A DNA stretch of 64,000 nt from positions 248,001 to 312,000 of the forward strand of contig NZ_JAJUXK010000001.1 in the NCBI RefSeq assembly GCF_021390335.1, written 5' to 3'. The notes under the pieces were generated by a model, which did not search any database, had not been told where the DNA came from, and worked only from the letters and a program-made list of their open reading frames with translations. Position 1 is the first letter of the stretch. Each line of letters begins with the position of its first letter. A program made the translations under genes and the position numbers. Shown here in pieces: positions 36,539-44,960 of this stretch. Origin of the DNA: Dyadobacter sp. CY343 (GTDB lineage Bacteria > Bacteroidota > Bacteroidia > Cytophagales > Spirosomataceae).

Positions 36539-37975
36539 TTAGAATTGAAAATAGATGAATTCCTGATTTTGCTTGAAATGCGCCAGGCAGATCAGGAAAA
36601 TGGATATATATGCGACCCATTTTAAGGAAGTAGACCAGGCTGGTTTCATGGCGAGCCCGTGTGATTTGTCTCTTTGCAGCCATTCAATAGTAACTAAGGC
36701 GCCCATTGCAGCCAGTTGAAACAGATAAATACCGGGAGCTGGTTTAGTTAGCAGTGTTTTGTCAAAAAGCCCGTCGAGGTAGTGAAATGCAGTTGTAAGG
36801 TTCGGTGCGCGGAAGAATATCCACCCGATCAGTACCAATGCGAATGTGAAGGTGATTTGCAGAAGTTCAGTGATCGAGGGAAGTAATTTACCTTTTGCTG
36901 CGGTGTCGGTATGCTGTCTGTTTTTGCCGAAAATCAGCAAAGGCAGAAACAGCAAACCGTGATAAAATCCCCAAATGAGAAAGTTCCAGCTTGCCCCGTG
37001 CCAAAGTCCGCTTACAGCGAATATGATCAGTGTATTCCGGATGCTTTGAAGTTTACCGTTCCGGCTTCCACCCAAGGGAAAATAGAGGTAATCCTTAAAC
37101 CACGATGAAAGTGAAATGTGCCACCTCCGCCAAAACTCGGCGATATCTCTTGAAAAATAGGGATAGTTGAAGTTTCGAAGCAGCTCAAACCCGAATAGCC
37201 TGGCGGTACCCAAAGCAATGTCCGAATAGCCAGAAAAGTCACCGTAAATCTGAAAAGCAAAGAAAACAGCTCCCACCAGCAAGGTACTTCCCGAATGGTG
37301 CGAGGGATCTGAAAACGCCAGATTCGCATATTCTGCACAACCATCGGCAACCACGATTTTCTTGAAAAAACCCCACAGCATCTGCCTCATTCCGTCTACC
37401 GCCTGACTGTAAACGAATCGCCGGGGCCTTTCAATTTGCGGCAGCAAATGCGTAGCTCTCTCAATTGGACCAGCCACGAGCAGCGGGAAAAAGCTTACAA
37501 ATAAAGAATACTCGACAATGTTGACGGAAGGCTCTATTTTCCGGTTATAAATATCAAATACATAGGAAAGTCCGTGAAAGGTATAAAAGGAGATTCCGAT
37601 CGGAAGAATGATACTAAGCATTTGTGTATTTGAGCCTACACCTCCAAGGCGCAGCAACTCTGCAAAAGAATCAATGAAGAAATTGTAATATTTGAAAAAG
37701 CCCAAAAACCCCAGATTGATTGCTACACTGATAATAAGCCAGGCTTTTCGAAGTTTGTCAGATTTAGAATGATGGATTTTGAGGCCGCTGTAAAAATCGA
37801 GGGCAGTGGAAAACATTAACAGAAACAGAAATCTCCAATCCCAGCACCCATAGAAGAAATAGCTACCAGTCAAAAGCAGGATGTTCTGAAACCGCAGAGA
37901 GTTCTTTGTGACAAACCAATAAAGGATAAATACTGTCGGCAGGAACAGTGTAAAGCCGATCGAGTTAAAAAGCAT
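36539..37975 (-). CDS. MBOAT-family membrane-bound O-acyltransferase
   Basis: A 478-residue polytopic membrane protein of the AlgI/DltB type. It has MLFNSIGFTLFLPTVFILYW at the N-terminus, a start typical of AlgI-like proteins, ILPIGISFYTFHGLSYVFDI, AGPIERATHLLPQI, FQIYGDFSGYSDIALGTARL, FSRDIAEFWRRWHISLSSWF and LWHGASWNFLIWGFYHGLLF with the catalytic His. It takes an acyl group, usually acetyl, from the cytoplasm for transfer to an extracellular polymer. It is followed by its SGNH-like partner with a 5-bp gap. Confidence 0.95.
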   Translation of the reverse strand: MLFNSIGFTLFLPTVFILYWFVTKNSLRFQNILLLTGSYFFYGCWDWRFLFLLMFSTALDFYSGLKIHHSKSDKLRKAWLIISVAINLGFLGFFKYYNFFIDSFAELLRLGGVGSNTQMLSIILPIGISFYTFHGLSYVFDIYNRKIEPSVNIVEYSLFVSFFPLLVAGPIERATHLLPQIERPRRFVYSQAVDGMRQMLWGFFKKIVVADGCAEYANLAFSDPSHHSGSTLLVGAVFFAFQIYGDFSGYSDIALGTARLFGFELLRNFNYPYFSRDIAEFWRRWHISLSSWFKDYLYFPLGGSRNGKLQSIRNTLIIFAVSGLWHGASWNFLIWGFYHGLLFLPLLIFGKNRQHTDTAAKGKLLPSITELLQITFTFALVLIGWIFFRAPNLTTAFHYLDGLFDKTLLTKPAPGIYLFQLAAMGALVTIEWLQRDKSHGLAMKPAWSTSLKWVAYISIFLICLAHFKQNQEFIYFQF

Positions 37976-38121
37976 ATGCGGGTTGTTAGAGTCAGTAAGA
38001 TTCAGATCTGAGCTAAATCTTTTGTCTTCCCTTTATTTCCCGGCAGATACTAATTAGTAACAGTAGATATGTAACTGGTTTTTATTTAGAGTCTTGATAC
38101 CTCTAACTCTATCATGACTTT

Positions 38122-39969
38122 ATGAAAAAACTTCTAGTTGCTGTTCTCCTGTTAATTTGTGCCAACAGTTATTCCCAGACATTGGAGGATGACAGGCTTG
38201 CGCTGATTGCTTTTTATAATGCAGCAGACGGGCAGTCTTGGTTTTCTGAAAGGCCACATGATAATCCGACTTGGCAGGTTCCAGGGCAGCCAGGTGACAA
38301 TCCATGCAGCTGGAACGGCGTGACATGCGAAGGAAACAGGGTTGTAGGGCTGGCTCTCTCAGGAGAAGATGTGTCCGGGACAATACCGAAGGAAATAGGA
38401 AATCTTACCGCCTTGAAGTCACTTATACTTCCTGGTGGTGGCTTTTTTCAGTTTCAACGTCCTACGCTGTATGGAAGCTTACCACTCGAATTTGCAAATC
38501 TTGTTAATCTGGAAACACTTGACTTGTCCGCTAATTTTTTTGACGAAGAAAATTCTCACGTCCTTTTCAGCCTTCCCAAATTAAAATCACTTTCTTTTTC
38601 CGCTAGCTGGCAAATTCCTGCGGCCATTGGAAATTTATCTAATCTTGAAACTCTCGTTATAGATAATGGTGGTACAATAAATCCGGTTGAGAACCTAGGT
38701 GCATTTCCTGTTGAAATCAGTAATCTAACTAAGCTCACCAGCCTGCGTATTCACAATACGCGCTTTCGTAGTGGGATTCCCACTGAAATTGGAAATTTGA
38801 TTAATCTAAAGTCACTCTACATGTCTGCCGCTGTCCAGGTAGGATCAATACCTGCTTCAATAGGGAACCTGGCGGAACTCACCTCACTCTATTATTCTGA
38901 AATGCCAAATTCGGGTCCCGTTCCGTCTGAGATTGGGAATCTTGTTAAACTGACGCGCCTTGAAGTTACAGGATTAGGTAACGCAGGTCCAATACCAACG
39001 ACAATAGGAAATTTGATCAATCTGGACGTCCTGGATTTGCATGGTAATGGCCACACAGGCACAATCCCTGCATCTTTTAACAAATTGACCAAAATCAATT
39101 ATTTGGCTCTGTTTAACAATTATCTCAATGGACCGCTCCCCACGCTGTCCTCATTGCGATCGCGGAAAATAGACATAAGAATTAATAATTTTACTTTTGA
39201 TGTCCTTGAGACATACGAGAATAGATTTAGCCAATATAGTGATCAGCGAAAAATACCTGTGATGAGGGAGAACGGCGTGTTGTCTGTAAATGCAGGCGGA
39301 ACAATGTCGAGAAACACATACAGATGGTATTACGATAATCTTTTAGTTGCTACAAAAACGGGTGACAACACTTTTACTCCCACAGATCTGAGAGATTATC
39401 GCGTAGAGGTTACCAACACAATTGCAGTGGGAGCCAGATTAGTAAGCGAAACGGTCAGAAGTCCCCTTCCCGTGACACTTATGAATTTCGAAGCAATGCC
39501 GCAGGATGGCCGCAATCAGCTAACCTGGAAAACTACTTCAGAGACTAATAATAAGGGCTTTGAAATCGAGAGAAGCAGGGATGCCAGGACGTTTGAGAAA
39601 ATTGGTTTTGTGGAAGGAGCGGGGGACGCACAGCAAACCGAATCATACCGGTTTACAGATTTAGATCCCTTCAACATCACCTATTACAGATTGAAACAGC
39701 TCGACCACAACGGAGTTTTTGAGAACTCAAAAATTATTATGGTAAAGAACGAGCGGGAAGTGATCATTTATCCAAATCCAGCCCGTGGCTTTTTGACTGT
39801 TTCAGGAATTGATAGTGAAAAAGATATGTCGGTGTTAAATCAAGTGGGTGATATTGTTTTAAAACAAAAAGTGGAACCTTTAAAACCCGTCCATATCGGA
39901 ACGTTGCCAAATGGTATTTATACAATAAAGATCGGCGGCACAACGAAACGCGTGGCTATTTCAAAATAG
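38122..39969 (+). CDS. Secreted leucine-rich repeat protein with T9SS sorting domain
   Basis: A 615-residue protein with a short signal peptide (LLVAVLLLICANSYSQT). Residues about 23-60 match a plant-LRR-like N-cap (DDRLALIAFYNAADGQSW, PCSWNGVTCEGNRVVGLAL). Then come about ten 23-24-residue LRR units of the plant type (IPxxIGNLxxLxxLxL), for example IPASIGNLAELTSLYY and IPTTIGNLINLDVLDLHGN. After residue 400 comes a T9SS-linked beta domain (PLPVTLMNFEAMPQDGRNQL, NKGFEIERSRDARTFEKIG) and a type A sorting tail (IYPNPARGFLTVSG, LPNGIYTIKI). It is exported through the type IX system to the surface or medium. The binding partner is unknown. Confidence 0.9.
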   Translation: MKKLLVAVLLLICANSYSQTLEDDRLALIAFYNAADGQSWFSERPHDNPTWQVPGQPGDNPCSWNGVTCEGNRVVGLALSGEDVSGTIPKEIGNLTALKSLILPGGGFFQFQRPTLYGSLPLEFANLVNLETLDLSANFFDEENSHVLFSLPKLKSLSFSASWQIPAAIGNLSNLETLVIDNGGTINPVENLGAFPVEISNLTKLTSLRIHNTRFRSGIPTEIGNLINLKSLYMSAAVQVGSIPASIGNLAELTSLYYSEMPNSGPVPSEIGNLVKLTRLEVTGLGNAGPIPTTIGNLINLDVLDLHGNGHTGTIPASFNKLTKINYLALFNNYLNGPLPTLSSLRSRKIDIRINNFTFDVLETYENRFSQYSDQRKIPVMRENGVLSVNAGGTMSRNTYRWYYDNLLVATKTGDNTFTPTDLRDYRVEVTNTIAVGARLVSETVRSPLPVTLMNFEAMPQDGRNQLTWKTTSETNNKGFEIERSRDARTFEKIGFVEGAGDAQQTESYRFTDLDPFNITYYRLKQLDHNGVFENSKIIMVKNEREVIIYPNPARGFLTVSGIDSEKDMSVLNQVGDIVLKQKVEPLKPVHIGTLPNGIYTIKIGGTTKRVAISK

Positions 39970-39991
39970 TAACTAAGGTAATTTCTCCTGT

Positions 39992-40025
39992 AAATGGTCT
40001 GTTCTTAAAGGAGCGGACCATTTTG
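39992..40025 (+). terminator. Rho-independent terminator after the LRR gene
   Basis: A 10-bp stem with one mismatch, 39992-40001 (AAATGGTCTG) with 40014-40023 (CGGACCATTT), ends in TTTTGC on the plus strand, 22 bp after the stop of the LRR gene. Confidence 0.6.
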
Positions 40026-40212
40026 CTGAAAAACTATCAATTCTCACATTAATTCTTAATTTATTTCTACGTGCAGGATACAACAGGACGGTGCGTATAG
40101 CTAAGTTTTCTATTCTTGTGAGCTGTTTCCAGAGTAGTATTTGTTCCCGCAAGCCCTTTCTGCAAACTAAGGTCCTTTACCACAAAACGATTAAATATTT
40201 AACTAAAAGAAT

Positions 40213-42336
40213 ATGAGCAGTTCTAAAGTAAGCCAGTATAGGTATGTAAGCTATTTGTGGGATGATGAAAAAGCGGCTTCGCTCGGAGACGATCAGGTAG
40301 CACTTCTTCTTTACCGTTCCAATCTGTTAGGGGCCGACCTCCGACTGACCAATTATGCAGGTGGAAACACCAGCTGTAAAACGATCGAAAAAGACCCTTT
40401 GACAGGAAATCCTGTGGAGGTAATGTGGATCAAAGGCTCAGGAGGCGATATCGGTACGCTAACCAGAAGCGGACTGGCTGGTTTATATGTTGACAGACTA
40501 CATAGTTTAAAAAGTATCTATCGCGGGCTGGAATTCGAAGACGAAATGGTGGAGCTTTTCAACCACTGCATTTACGATCTTAAATCAAAAGCACCTTCTA
40601 TTGACACGCCGCTGCACGGTTTGCTGCCTTTCAAACATATTGATCACCTGCATCCTGACGCATTGATCGCTATTGCAGCTTCAAAAGAAGGGGAGGCTAT
40701 TACAAAGGAATTATTTAACGGTGAACTGGCGTGGGTGCCCTGGCAACGTCCCGGCTTCGATCTTGGATTGCAGCTGGAACAGGCGCTCGCGGATAATCCC
40801 GGCATTCGTGGCATCGTGTTAGGCGGTCACGGGTTGTTTACCTGGGGTGATACGGCTTACGAATCTTACATCAATACATTAGATACTATTGAAAAGGCTT
40901 CGGAATACCTCAATGCAAACTACGGCAAAAACCGTCCGGTTTTCGGAGGAGCGAAGCTGCAAAGCGAGCCGCAGGAACGTCGCACGGAAATTGCCGGAAA
41001 ACTGGCACCCTACCTCCGCGGGCTGGCGTCCGACAAACAGGCGATGATCGGTCATTTTACCGACGACGAGCGCGTTCTGGAATACATCGCAAGTAATGAT
41101 CTGGAAAAACTGGCACCACTCGGAACCAGCTGCCCTGACCACTTTTTGAGAACGAAGATCCGCCCGTTGGTACTCGACCTTCCTTTTGAAAAACTGGCTG
41201 CGACAGATCAGGAGATATTAGACCATATTCGCCCGCAATTTGAAGCATATCGTGCAGACTATCAGGCATATTATGACCGAAGCAAACACGATAACAGCCC
41301 CGCAGTACGTGACCCGAACCCGGTGATCATTTTGCTGCCAGGCGTTGGAATGTTTTCATTTGCGAAAGACAAGCAGACTGCGCGTGTTGCAGCTGAATTC
41401 TATATCAATGCAATCAATGTAATGAAAGGCGCTGAGGCGATCTCTTCTTACGTTTCATTGCCGGAGCAGGAAGCATTTGATATTGAATACTGGTTGCTGG
41501 AAGAAGCGAAATTGCAGCGGATGCCGAAAGAAAAGTCAGTTTCGCGTAAAGTTGCGTTTGTTACCGGAGGTTCTGGCGGTATTGGAAAAGCGATCGCGCA
41601 AAAATTGTTGCAGGAAGGCGCTTGTGTAGTTATTTCTGATATTGATGAAAAGGCGCTTGCAGAAACAAAAGCTGAGTTTGACGGAAAATTTGGAAAGGAT
41701 TTTTCAGATACTACGATTGCAAACGTGCTGGATGCAGACCAGATTAAGGCTGCATTGCACGCCACCAAATTGAAGTACGGCGGACTGGATATCGTAGTGA
41801 ACTGCGCTGGTCTTTCTATCTCAAAACCAATAGCGGAAACGACGATTAAGGATTACGATATTTTGCAGGATGTTTTGGTTAAAGGTCAGTTTCTGGTTTC
41901 TCAGGAATCGGTTGCGATCATGCGTCAGCAAGGTTTGGGTGGTGATATCATCAATATTGCGAGCAAAAACGGTATTGTTTCCGGCCCGAACAATGTGGCT
42001 TACGGAACTGCAAAAGCAGCTCAGCAACACATGTCGAGGCTTTTGGCTGCTGAACTTGGTCCTGACAGGATCCGTGTAAATGTGGTCAATCCGGATGCAG
42101 TAATTGCAGGAAGCAAGATATGGGAAAGTGGCTGGGCTGCCGGCCGCGCCAAAGCTTATGGTATTAAAGTTGAAGAACTGCCTGCTTACTATGCAAAAAG
42201 AACTGTTCTGAATGCGGAGATCCACACGGAAGATATCGCAAACGGAGTTTACATTTTTGTGAGTGGCTTGCTGAACAAAAGCACAGGAAACGTGATCAAC
42301 GTGGATGGTGGAGTTCCTGCGGCATTCCTGAGATAA
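40213..42336 (+). CDS. Bifunctional rhamnulose-1-phosphate aldolase / short-chain dehydrogenase
   Basis: A 707-residue two-domain enzyme. Residues 1-430 are a class II aldolase: LTNYAGGNTSCKTIEKDPLT, VMWIKGSGGDIGTL, DTPLHGLLPFKHIDHLHPDA with metal-binding His, and GIVLGGHGLFTWGDTAYESY. Residues about 445-707 are an SDR: VAFVTGGSGGIGKAIAQKL with the glycine motif near 451, Y597-x3-K601 in VAYGTAKAAQQH, and GNVINVDGGVPAAF. The fused enzyme cleaves L-rhamnulose 1-phosphate to dihydroxyacetone phosphate and L-lactaldehyde, and the dehydrogenase half oxidises lactaldehyde. It is followed by an L-rhamnose isomerase gene and a GntR regulator, which supports rhamnose use. No rhamnulokinase or transporter is in the window. 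Confidence 0.92.
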   Translation: MSSSKVSQYRYVSYLWDDEKAASLGDDQVALLLYRSNLLGADLRLTNYAGGNTSCKTIEKDPLTGNPVEVMWIKGSGGDIGTLTRSGLAGLYVDRLHSLKSIYRGLEFEDEMVELFNHCIYDLKSKAPSIDTPLHGLLPFKHIDHLHPDALIAIAASKEGEAITKELFNGELAWVPWQRPGFDLGLQLEQALADNPGIRGIVLGGHGLFTWGDTAYESYINTLDTIEKASEYLNANYGKNRPVFGGAKLQSEPQERRTEIAGKLAPYLRGLASDKQAMIGHFTDDERVLEYIASNDLEKLAPLGTSCPDHFLRTKIRPLVLDLPFEKLAATDQEILDHIRPQFEAYRADYQAYYDRSKHDNSPAVRDPNPVIILLPGVGMFSFAKDKQTARVAAEFYINAINVMKGAEAISSYVSLPEQEAFDIEYWLLEEAKLQRMPKEKSVSRKVAFVTGGSGGIGKAIAQKLLQEGACVVISDIDEKALAETKAEFDGKFGKDFSDTTIANVLDADQIKAALHATKLKYGGLDIVVNCAGLSISKPIAETTIKDYDILQDVLVKGQFLVSQESVAIMRQQGLGGDIINIASKNGIVSGPNNVAYGTAKAAQQHMSRLLAAELGPDRIRVNVVNPDAVIAGSKIWESGWAAGRAKAYGIKVEELPAYYAKRTVLNAEIHTEDIANGVYIFVSGLLNKSTGNVINVDGGVPAAFLR

Positions 42337-42355
42337 AATCATTGAGTGAAATACG

Positions 42356-42382
42356 CCGGGGCCGAGAAGCCCCGGTTTTTTT
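42356..42382 (+). terminator. Strong hairpin with T7 run between the aldolase and isomerase genes
   Basis: CCGGGGC (42356-42362) pairs exactly with GCCCCGG (42369-42375), loop 6 bases, followed at once by seven T (42376-42382). It lies between two genes of the same pathway that are only 69 bp apart, so it may be a leaky terminator that lowers isomerase transcription relative to the aldolase. Confidence 0.75.
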
Positions 42383-42405
42383 GTTCCATTTAAAACCATT
42401 TACCG

Positions 42406-43689
42406 ATGAAAATTGAACAATATCAGATTGACCAGCACAACGATAGTCTGCTGTCAAGACATAACAATCATTTTACCTTTGCCAAGGAACAACTGGCGGA
42501 GCAGGGGATCAATGCAGACGATGTTGTAAAAGCATTGGCAGATTTTCAGGTAGCTATTCCAAGCTGGGCTTTGGGAACCGGCGGGACCCGTTTCGGGAGA
42601 TTTTCGGGTGTAGGCGAGCCGCGTTCGTTGGAAGAGAAAATAGAAGATGTAGGCTTGCTGCACGCATTAAACCGTTCAAGCGGCTCTATTTCACTGCACA
42701 TTCCGTGGGATATTCCCGGTCAGGCGCAGTCGATCATGGATCTGGCTTCGTCGGTGAATCTGAAATTCGACGCGGTTAACTCCAATACTTTCCAGGATCA
42801 GAAAGACCAGGAGCAATCCTACAAATTCGGCTCACTTTCGCACGTTGATCCCAAAGTCAGGAAACAGGCTGTGGAGCATAATATTGAAGTGATCAAATAC
42901 GGAAAAGAGCTGGGTTCAAAAGCATTATCGATCTGGTTGTCAGACGGTTCCTGCTTTCCGGGGCAATCGAATTTCGTAAGGTCTTTCCAGAATACACTTG
43001 AATCTTTGCAGGAAATATATGCTGCGCTGCCGGAGGATTGGAAGGTGTATGTGGAATACAAAGCTTACGAGCCTAATTTCTATTCGACGGTAATTCAGGA
43101 TTGGGGAAGCTCGCTGTTGTTTTGTCAGAAATTAGGGCCAAAAGCAGATGTACTGGTTGATCTTGGCCACCATTTGCCGAATGCAAATATCGAGCAGATC
43201 GTCGCTACGTTGATGATGGAAGGTCGCCTCGCCGGTTTCCATTTCAACGATTCCAAGTACGGAGACGATGATTTAACCGTTGGCAGCATTCGTCCGTATA
43301 TGTTGTTTTTGATTTTTGTAGAGCTTGTAGAAGGTATGAAACGTGCCGGCCGCGCAAGCGACACGTACGCTTGGATGATCGACGCGAGCCACAATGTGAA
43401 AGATCCTTTGGAAGATTTGCTGCAATCGGTAGAAGCCATTTTGCTGGCTTACGCACAATCGCTGCTCGTCGATCGGAAAAAACTGGAACAGGCACGCAAC
43501 GAAAACGATGTGGTACTTGCCCAGCAGATCCTGCAAAATGCATTCAGAACGGATGTGCGGCCGCTGGTACGCGAATCCATGCGTTTGAGCGGCGGCGCGC
43601 TGGACCCGATCGCATTGTTCAGAAATTTGAGTGTAAGAACAGAATTAATGAATGAGCGGGGTAGGTTGACTGTCGCGACGGGGTTGTAG
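42406..43689 (+). CDS. rhaI: L-rhamnose isomerase (RhaI-type sugar isomerase)
   Basis: A 427-residue TIM-barrel sugar isomerase that converts L-rhamnose to L-rhamnulose. It has WALGTGGTRFGRFSGVGEPR near residues 50-70, LHIPWDIPGQAQSIMDLA, KALSIWLSDGSCFPGQSNF, VYVEYKAYEPNFYSTVIQDW with a metal-binding Glu, DVLVDLGHHLPNANIEQIV, GFHFNDSKYGDDDLTVGSI with further metal ligands, and YAWMIDASHNVKDPLEDLL. This pattern matches the Pseudomonas stutzeri-like RhaI group, not E. coli RhaA. It lies just after the bifunctional aldolase gene, separated by a hairpin. Confidence 0.9.
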   Translation: MKIEQYQIDQHNDSLLSRHNNHFTFAKEQLAEQGINADDVVKALADFQVAIPSWALGTGGTRFGRFSGVGEPRSLEEKIEDVGLLHALNRSSGSISLHIPWDIPGQAQSIMDLASSVNLKFDAVNSNTFQDQKDQEQSYKFGSLSHVDPKVRKQAVEHNIEVIKYGKELGSKALSIWLSDGSCFPGQSNFVRSFQNTLESLQEIYAALPEDWKVYVEYKAYEPNFYSTVIQDWGSSLLFCQKLGPKADVLVDLGHHLPNANIEQIVATLMMEGRLAGFHFNDSKYGDDDLTVGSIRPYMLFLIFVELVEGMKRAGRASDTYAWMIDASHNVKDPLEDLLQSVEAILLAYAQSLLVDRKKLEQARNENDVVLAQQILQNAFRTDVRPLVRESMRLSGGALDPIALFRNLSVRTELMNERGRLTVATGL

Positions 43690-43706
43690 TGGTAGTGTCG
43701 TGCACG

Positions 43707-43814
43707 TGCCTTCGACCGCCCGACGGCCCGGTCCGCTCAGGCTAACAAACCTTGTCACACTGAGCGCAGTCGAAGTGCATGCACCATGCCTTCGACTTCG
43801 CTCAGGCTGACAAG
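43707..43814. repeat. Inverted-repeat element after the rhamnose genes
   Basis: A 25-base arm at 43751-43775 and its near-complement at 43790-43814 (about four mismatches) flank a 14-base centre that contains GCATGC. Both arms hold a CTTCGACT/GCGCTCAG-type core. A degenerate third copy of the core lies at 43707-43747. The hairpin could act as a bidirectional terminator between the convergent isomerase and GntR genes, but it looks like a dispersed intergenic repeat family known from many genomes. A genome-wide count would decide. Confidence 0.7.
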
Positions 43815-43828
43815 TCAGCTCCGCTATC

Positions 43829-44848
43829 TCAAAGCGACTTCCTCCGAATCAACGTAAAAGGATTCTTGATCAGCGCCCTTTTATTTTCATTGATCAGCTC
43901 CGCGGCCGTTCTTCCCATTTGCTCATGATCTGTTGAGATGGTAGTAATCCCGTCCAGCAAAATCTCTTTCAGCGGCGTTTCATTGTAGGAAATAATACCA
44001 ATATCCTTTCCAATCACCAGCTGCTGCTCGCGGCATTTCTTGATCAGATTTACCAGGTCATTTTCCTCAATAACTACATAAGCAGTATCCTTCACAGCCA
44101 CACTGTTTTCATGAAAATCGTACATGATCTCATGCTGAAACTCGTGTTGGATGCAAAAAATGCGGAATCCTTTAATGATCTCTTTCGGGTAGCGGATAAT
44201 AGTCGGGAAAATAAGGACAAGGCGCTTGTACACTTTCAGCAGATCAGTCGCTTCATTGAGTGCAAAAACAATATCCTTTTCGAAGTTCTGGTAAACGGAA
44301 GAATGCTTTTTACTTGGTAACTCTACGTCTTTATCCAGTAATATCAGCTTCTCGGCCGGAATCAGTTTCAGCGTCTCAATTGCGTCTTCGGCCTTTTCAT
44401 AAAAATGCGGCATGATCACATAGTAATCATATTCGCCAAGGCTATTCTTAATGAGGTTCTTGAAAATGTTGGTATTGGAATGGTGAATGTGCAGATCGAC
44501 ATTTACATTCCTACCTATATTCTCTACAAATGCATTATAGATTTGCTTTTTGTAGTTACTTATTTTGTTGAAAACGAGCAGAATACGAAGCGAGGTTTCA
44601 ATATCTACCCGATTTATAAAATACCCCTTTCCGCGCACTGATATCAACACACCATCCTTGATCAGATGTTTGTATGCTTTTTCAACGGTATCACGCGACA
44701 GGAGGTATTCTTCACTCAGTTGATTGATAGAAGGGATTTTGTCGCCCCTTTTCAGCTTTCCTTTGCTGATAGCCTGCAACAGCGATTTAATGATCTGAAT
44801 GTACTTAGGGGCACTTTCTTTGAACTCAATATCAAACTGTATTTCCAT
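43829..44848 (-). CDS. GntR-family transcriptional regulator with sugar-binding-type C-terminal domain
   Basis: A 339-residue regulator. Residues about 8-75 form a GntR winged helix: KYIQIIKSLLQAISKGKLKR, IPSINQLSEEYLLSRDTVEK and VLISVRGKGYFI. Residues about 88-335 form a LacI/periplasmic-binding-like sensor (ILLVFNKISNYKKQIYNAF, KDIGIISYNETPLKEILL, DHEQMGRTAAELI). This combination is common in Bacteroidota sugar regulators. The convergent position next to the rhamnose isomerase suggests that it controls the rhamnose genes with L-rhamnose or rhamnulose as signal; this is inference. Confidence 0.88.
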   Translation of the reverse strand: MEIQFDIEFKESAPKYIQIIKSLLQAISKGKLKRGDKIPSINQLSEEYLLSRDTVEKAYKHLIKDGVLISVRGKGYFINRVDIETSLRILLVFNKISNYKKQIYNAFVENIGRNVNVDLHIHHSNTNIFKNLIKNSLGEYDYYVIMPHFYEKAEDAIETLKLIPAEKLILLDKDVELPSKKHSSVYQNFEKDIVFALNEATDLLKVYKRLVLIFPTIIRYPKEIIKGFRIFCIQHEFQHEIMYDFHENSVAVKDTAYVVIEENDLVNLIKKCREQQLVIGKDIGIISYNETPLKEILLDGITTISTDHEQMGRTAAELINENKRALIKNPFTLIRRKSL

Positions 44849-44904
44849 TAATAAGTGGGTTTAGAATAGCCTAAAAATAACACTTTTATCCTGCATATAA
44901 TAGC

Positions 44905-44941
44905 AAAAAACCCGCTGCAAATTGCGTTTACAGCGGGTTTT
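44905..44941 (-). terminator. Terminator after the DUF6600 gene
   Basis: AAAACCCGCTG pairs with CAGCGGGTTTT (about 44907-44917 with 44931-44941), loop 13 bases. On the minus strand the stem ends in TTTTTTGC, 20 bp beyond the stop at 44961. It also insulates the GntR gene. Confidence 0.75.
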
Positions 44942-44960
44942 AAACTGATAGAATATATTA

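Noticed and set aside
36534..36683. N-terminal extension of the SGNH-like protein
   Set aside because: It lies within the MBOAT gene, and the membrane anchor begins naturally at the ATG at 36533.
41821..42399. Antisense frame opposite the dehydrogenase half of the bifunctional aldolase
   Set aside because: The plus-strand SDR motifs are complete; the antisense product is rich in Asn, His and Arg and matches nothing known.
43690..43830. Possible CRISPR repeat because of the repeated CTTCGACT core
   Set aside because: There are only two or three copies in opposite orientation and no regular spacers, so it is a palindromic element and not an array.
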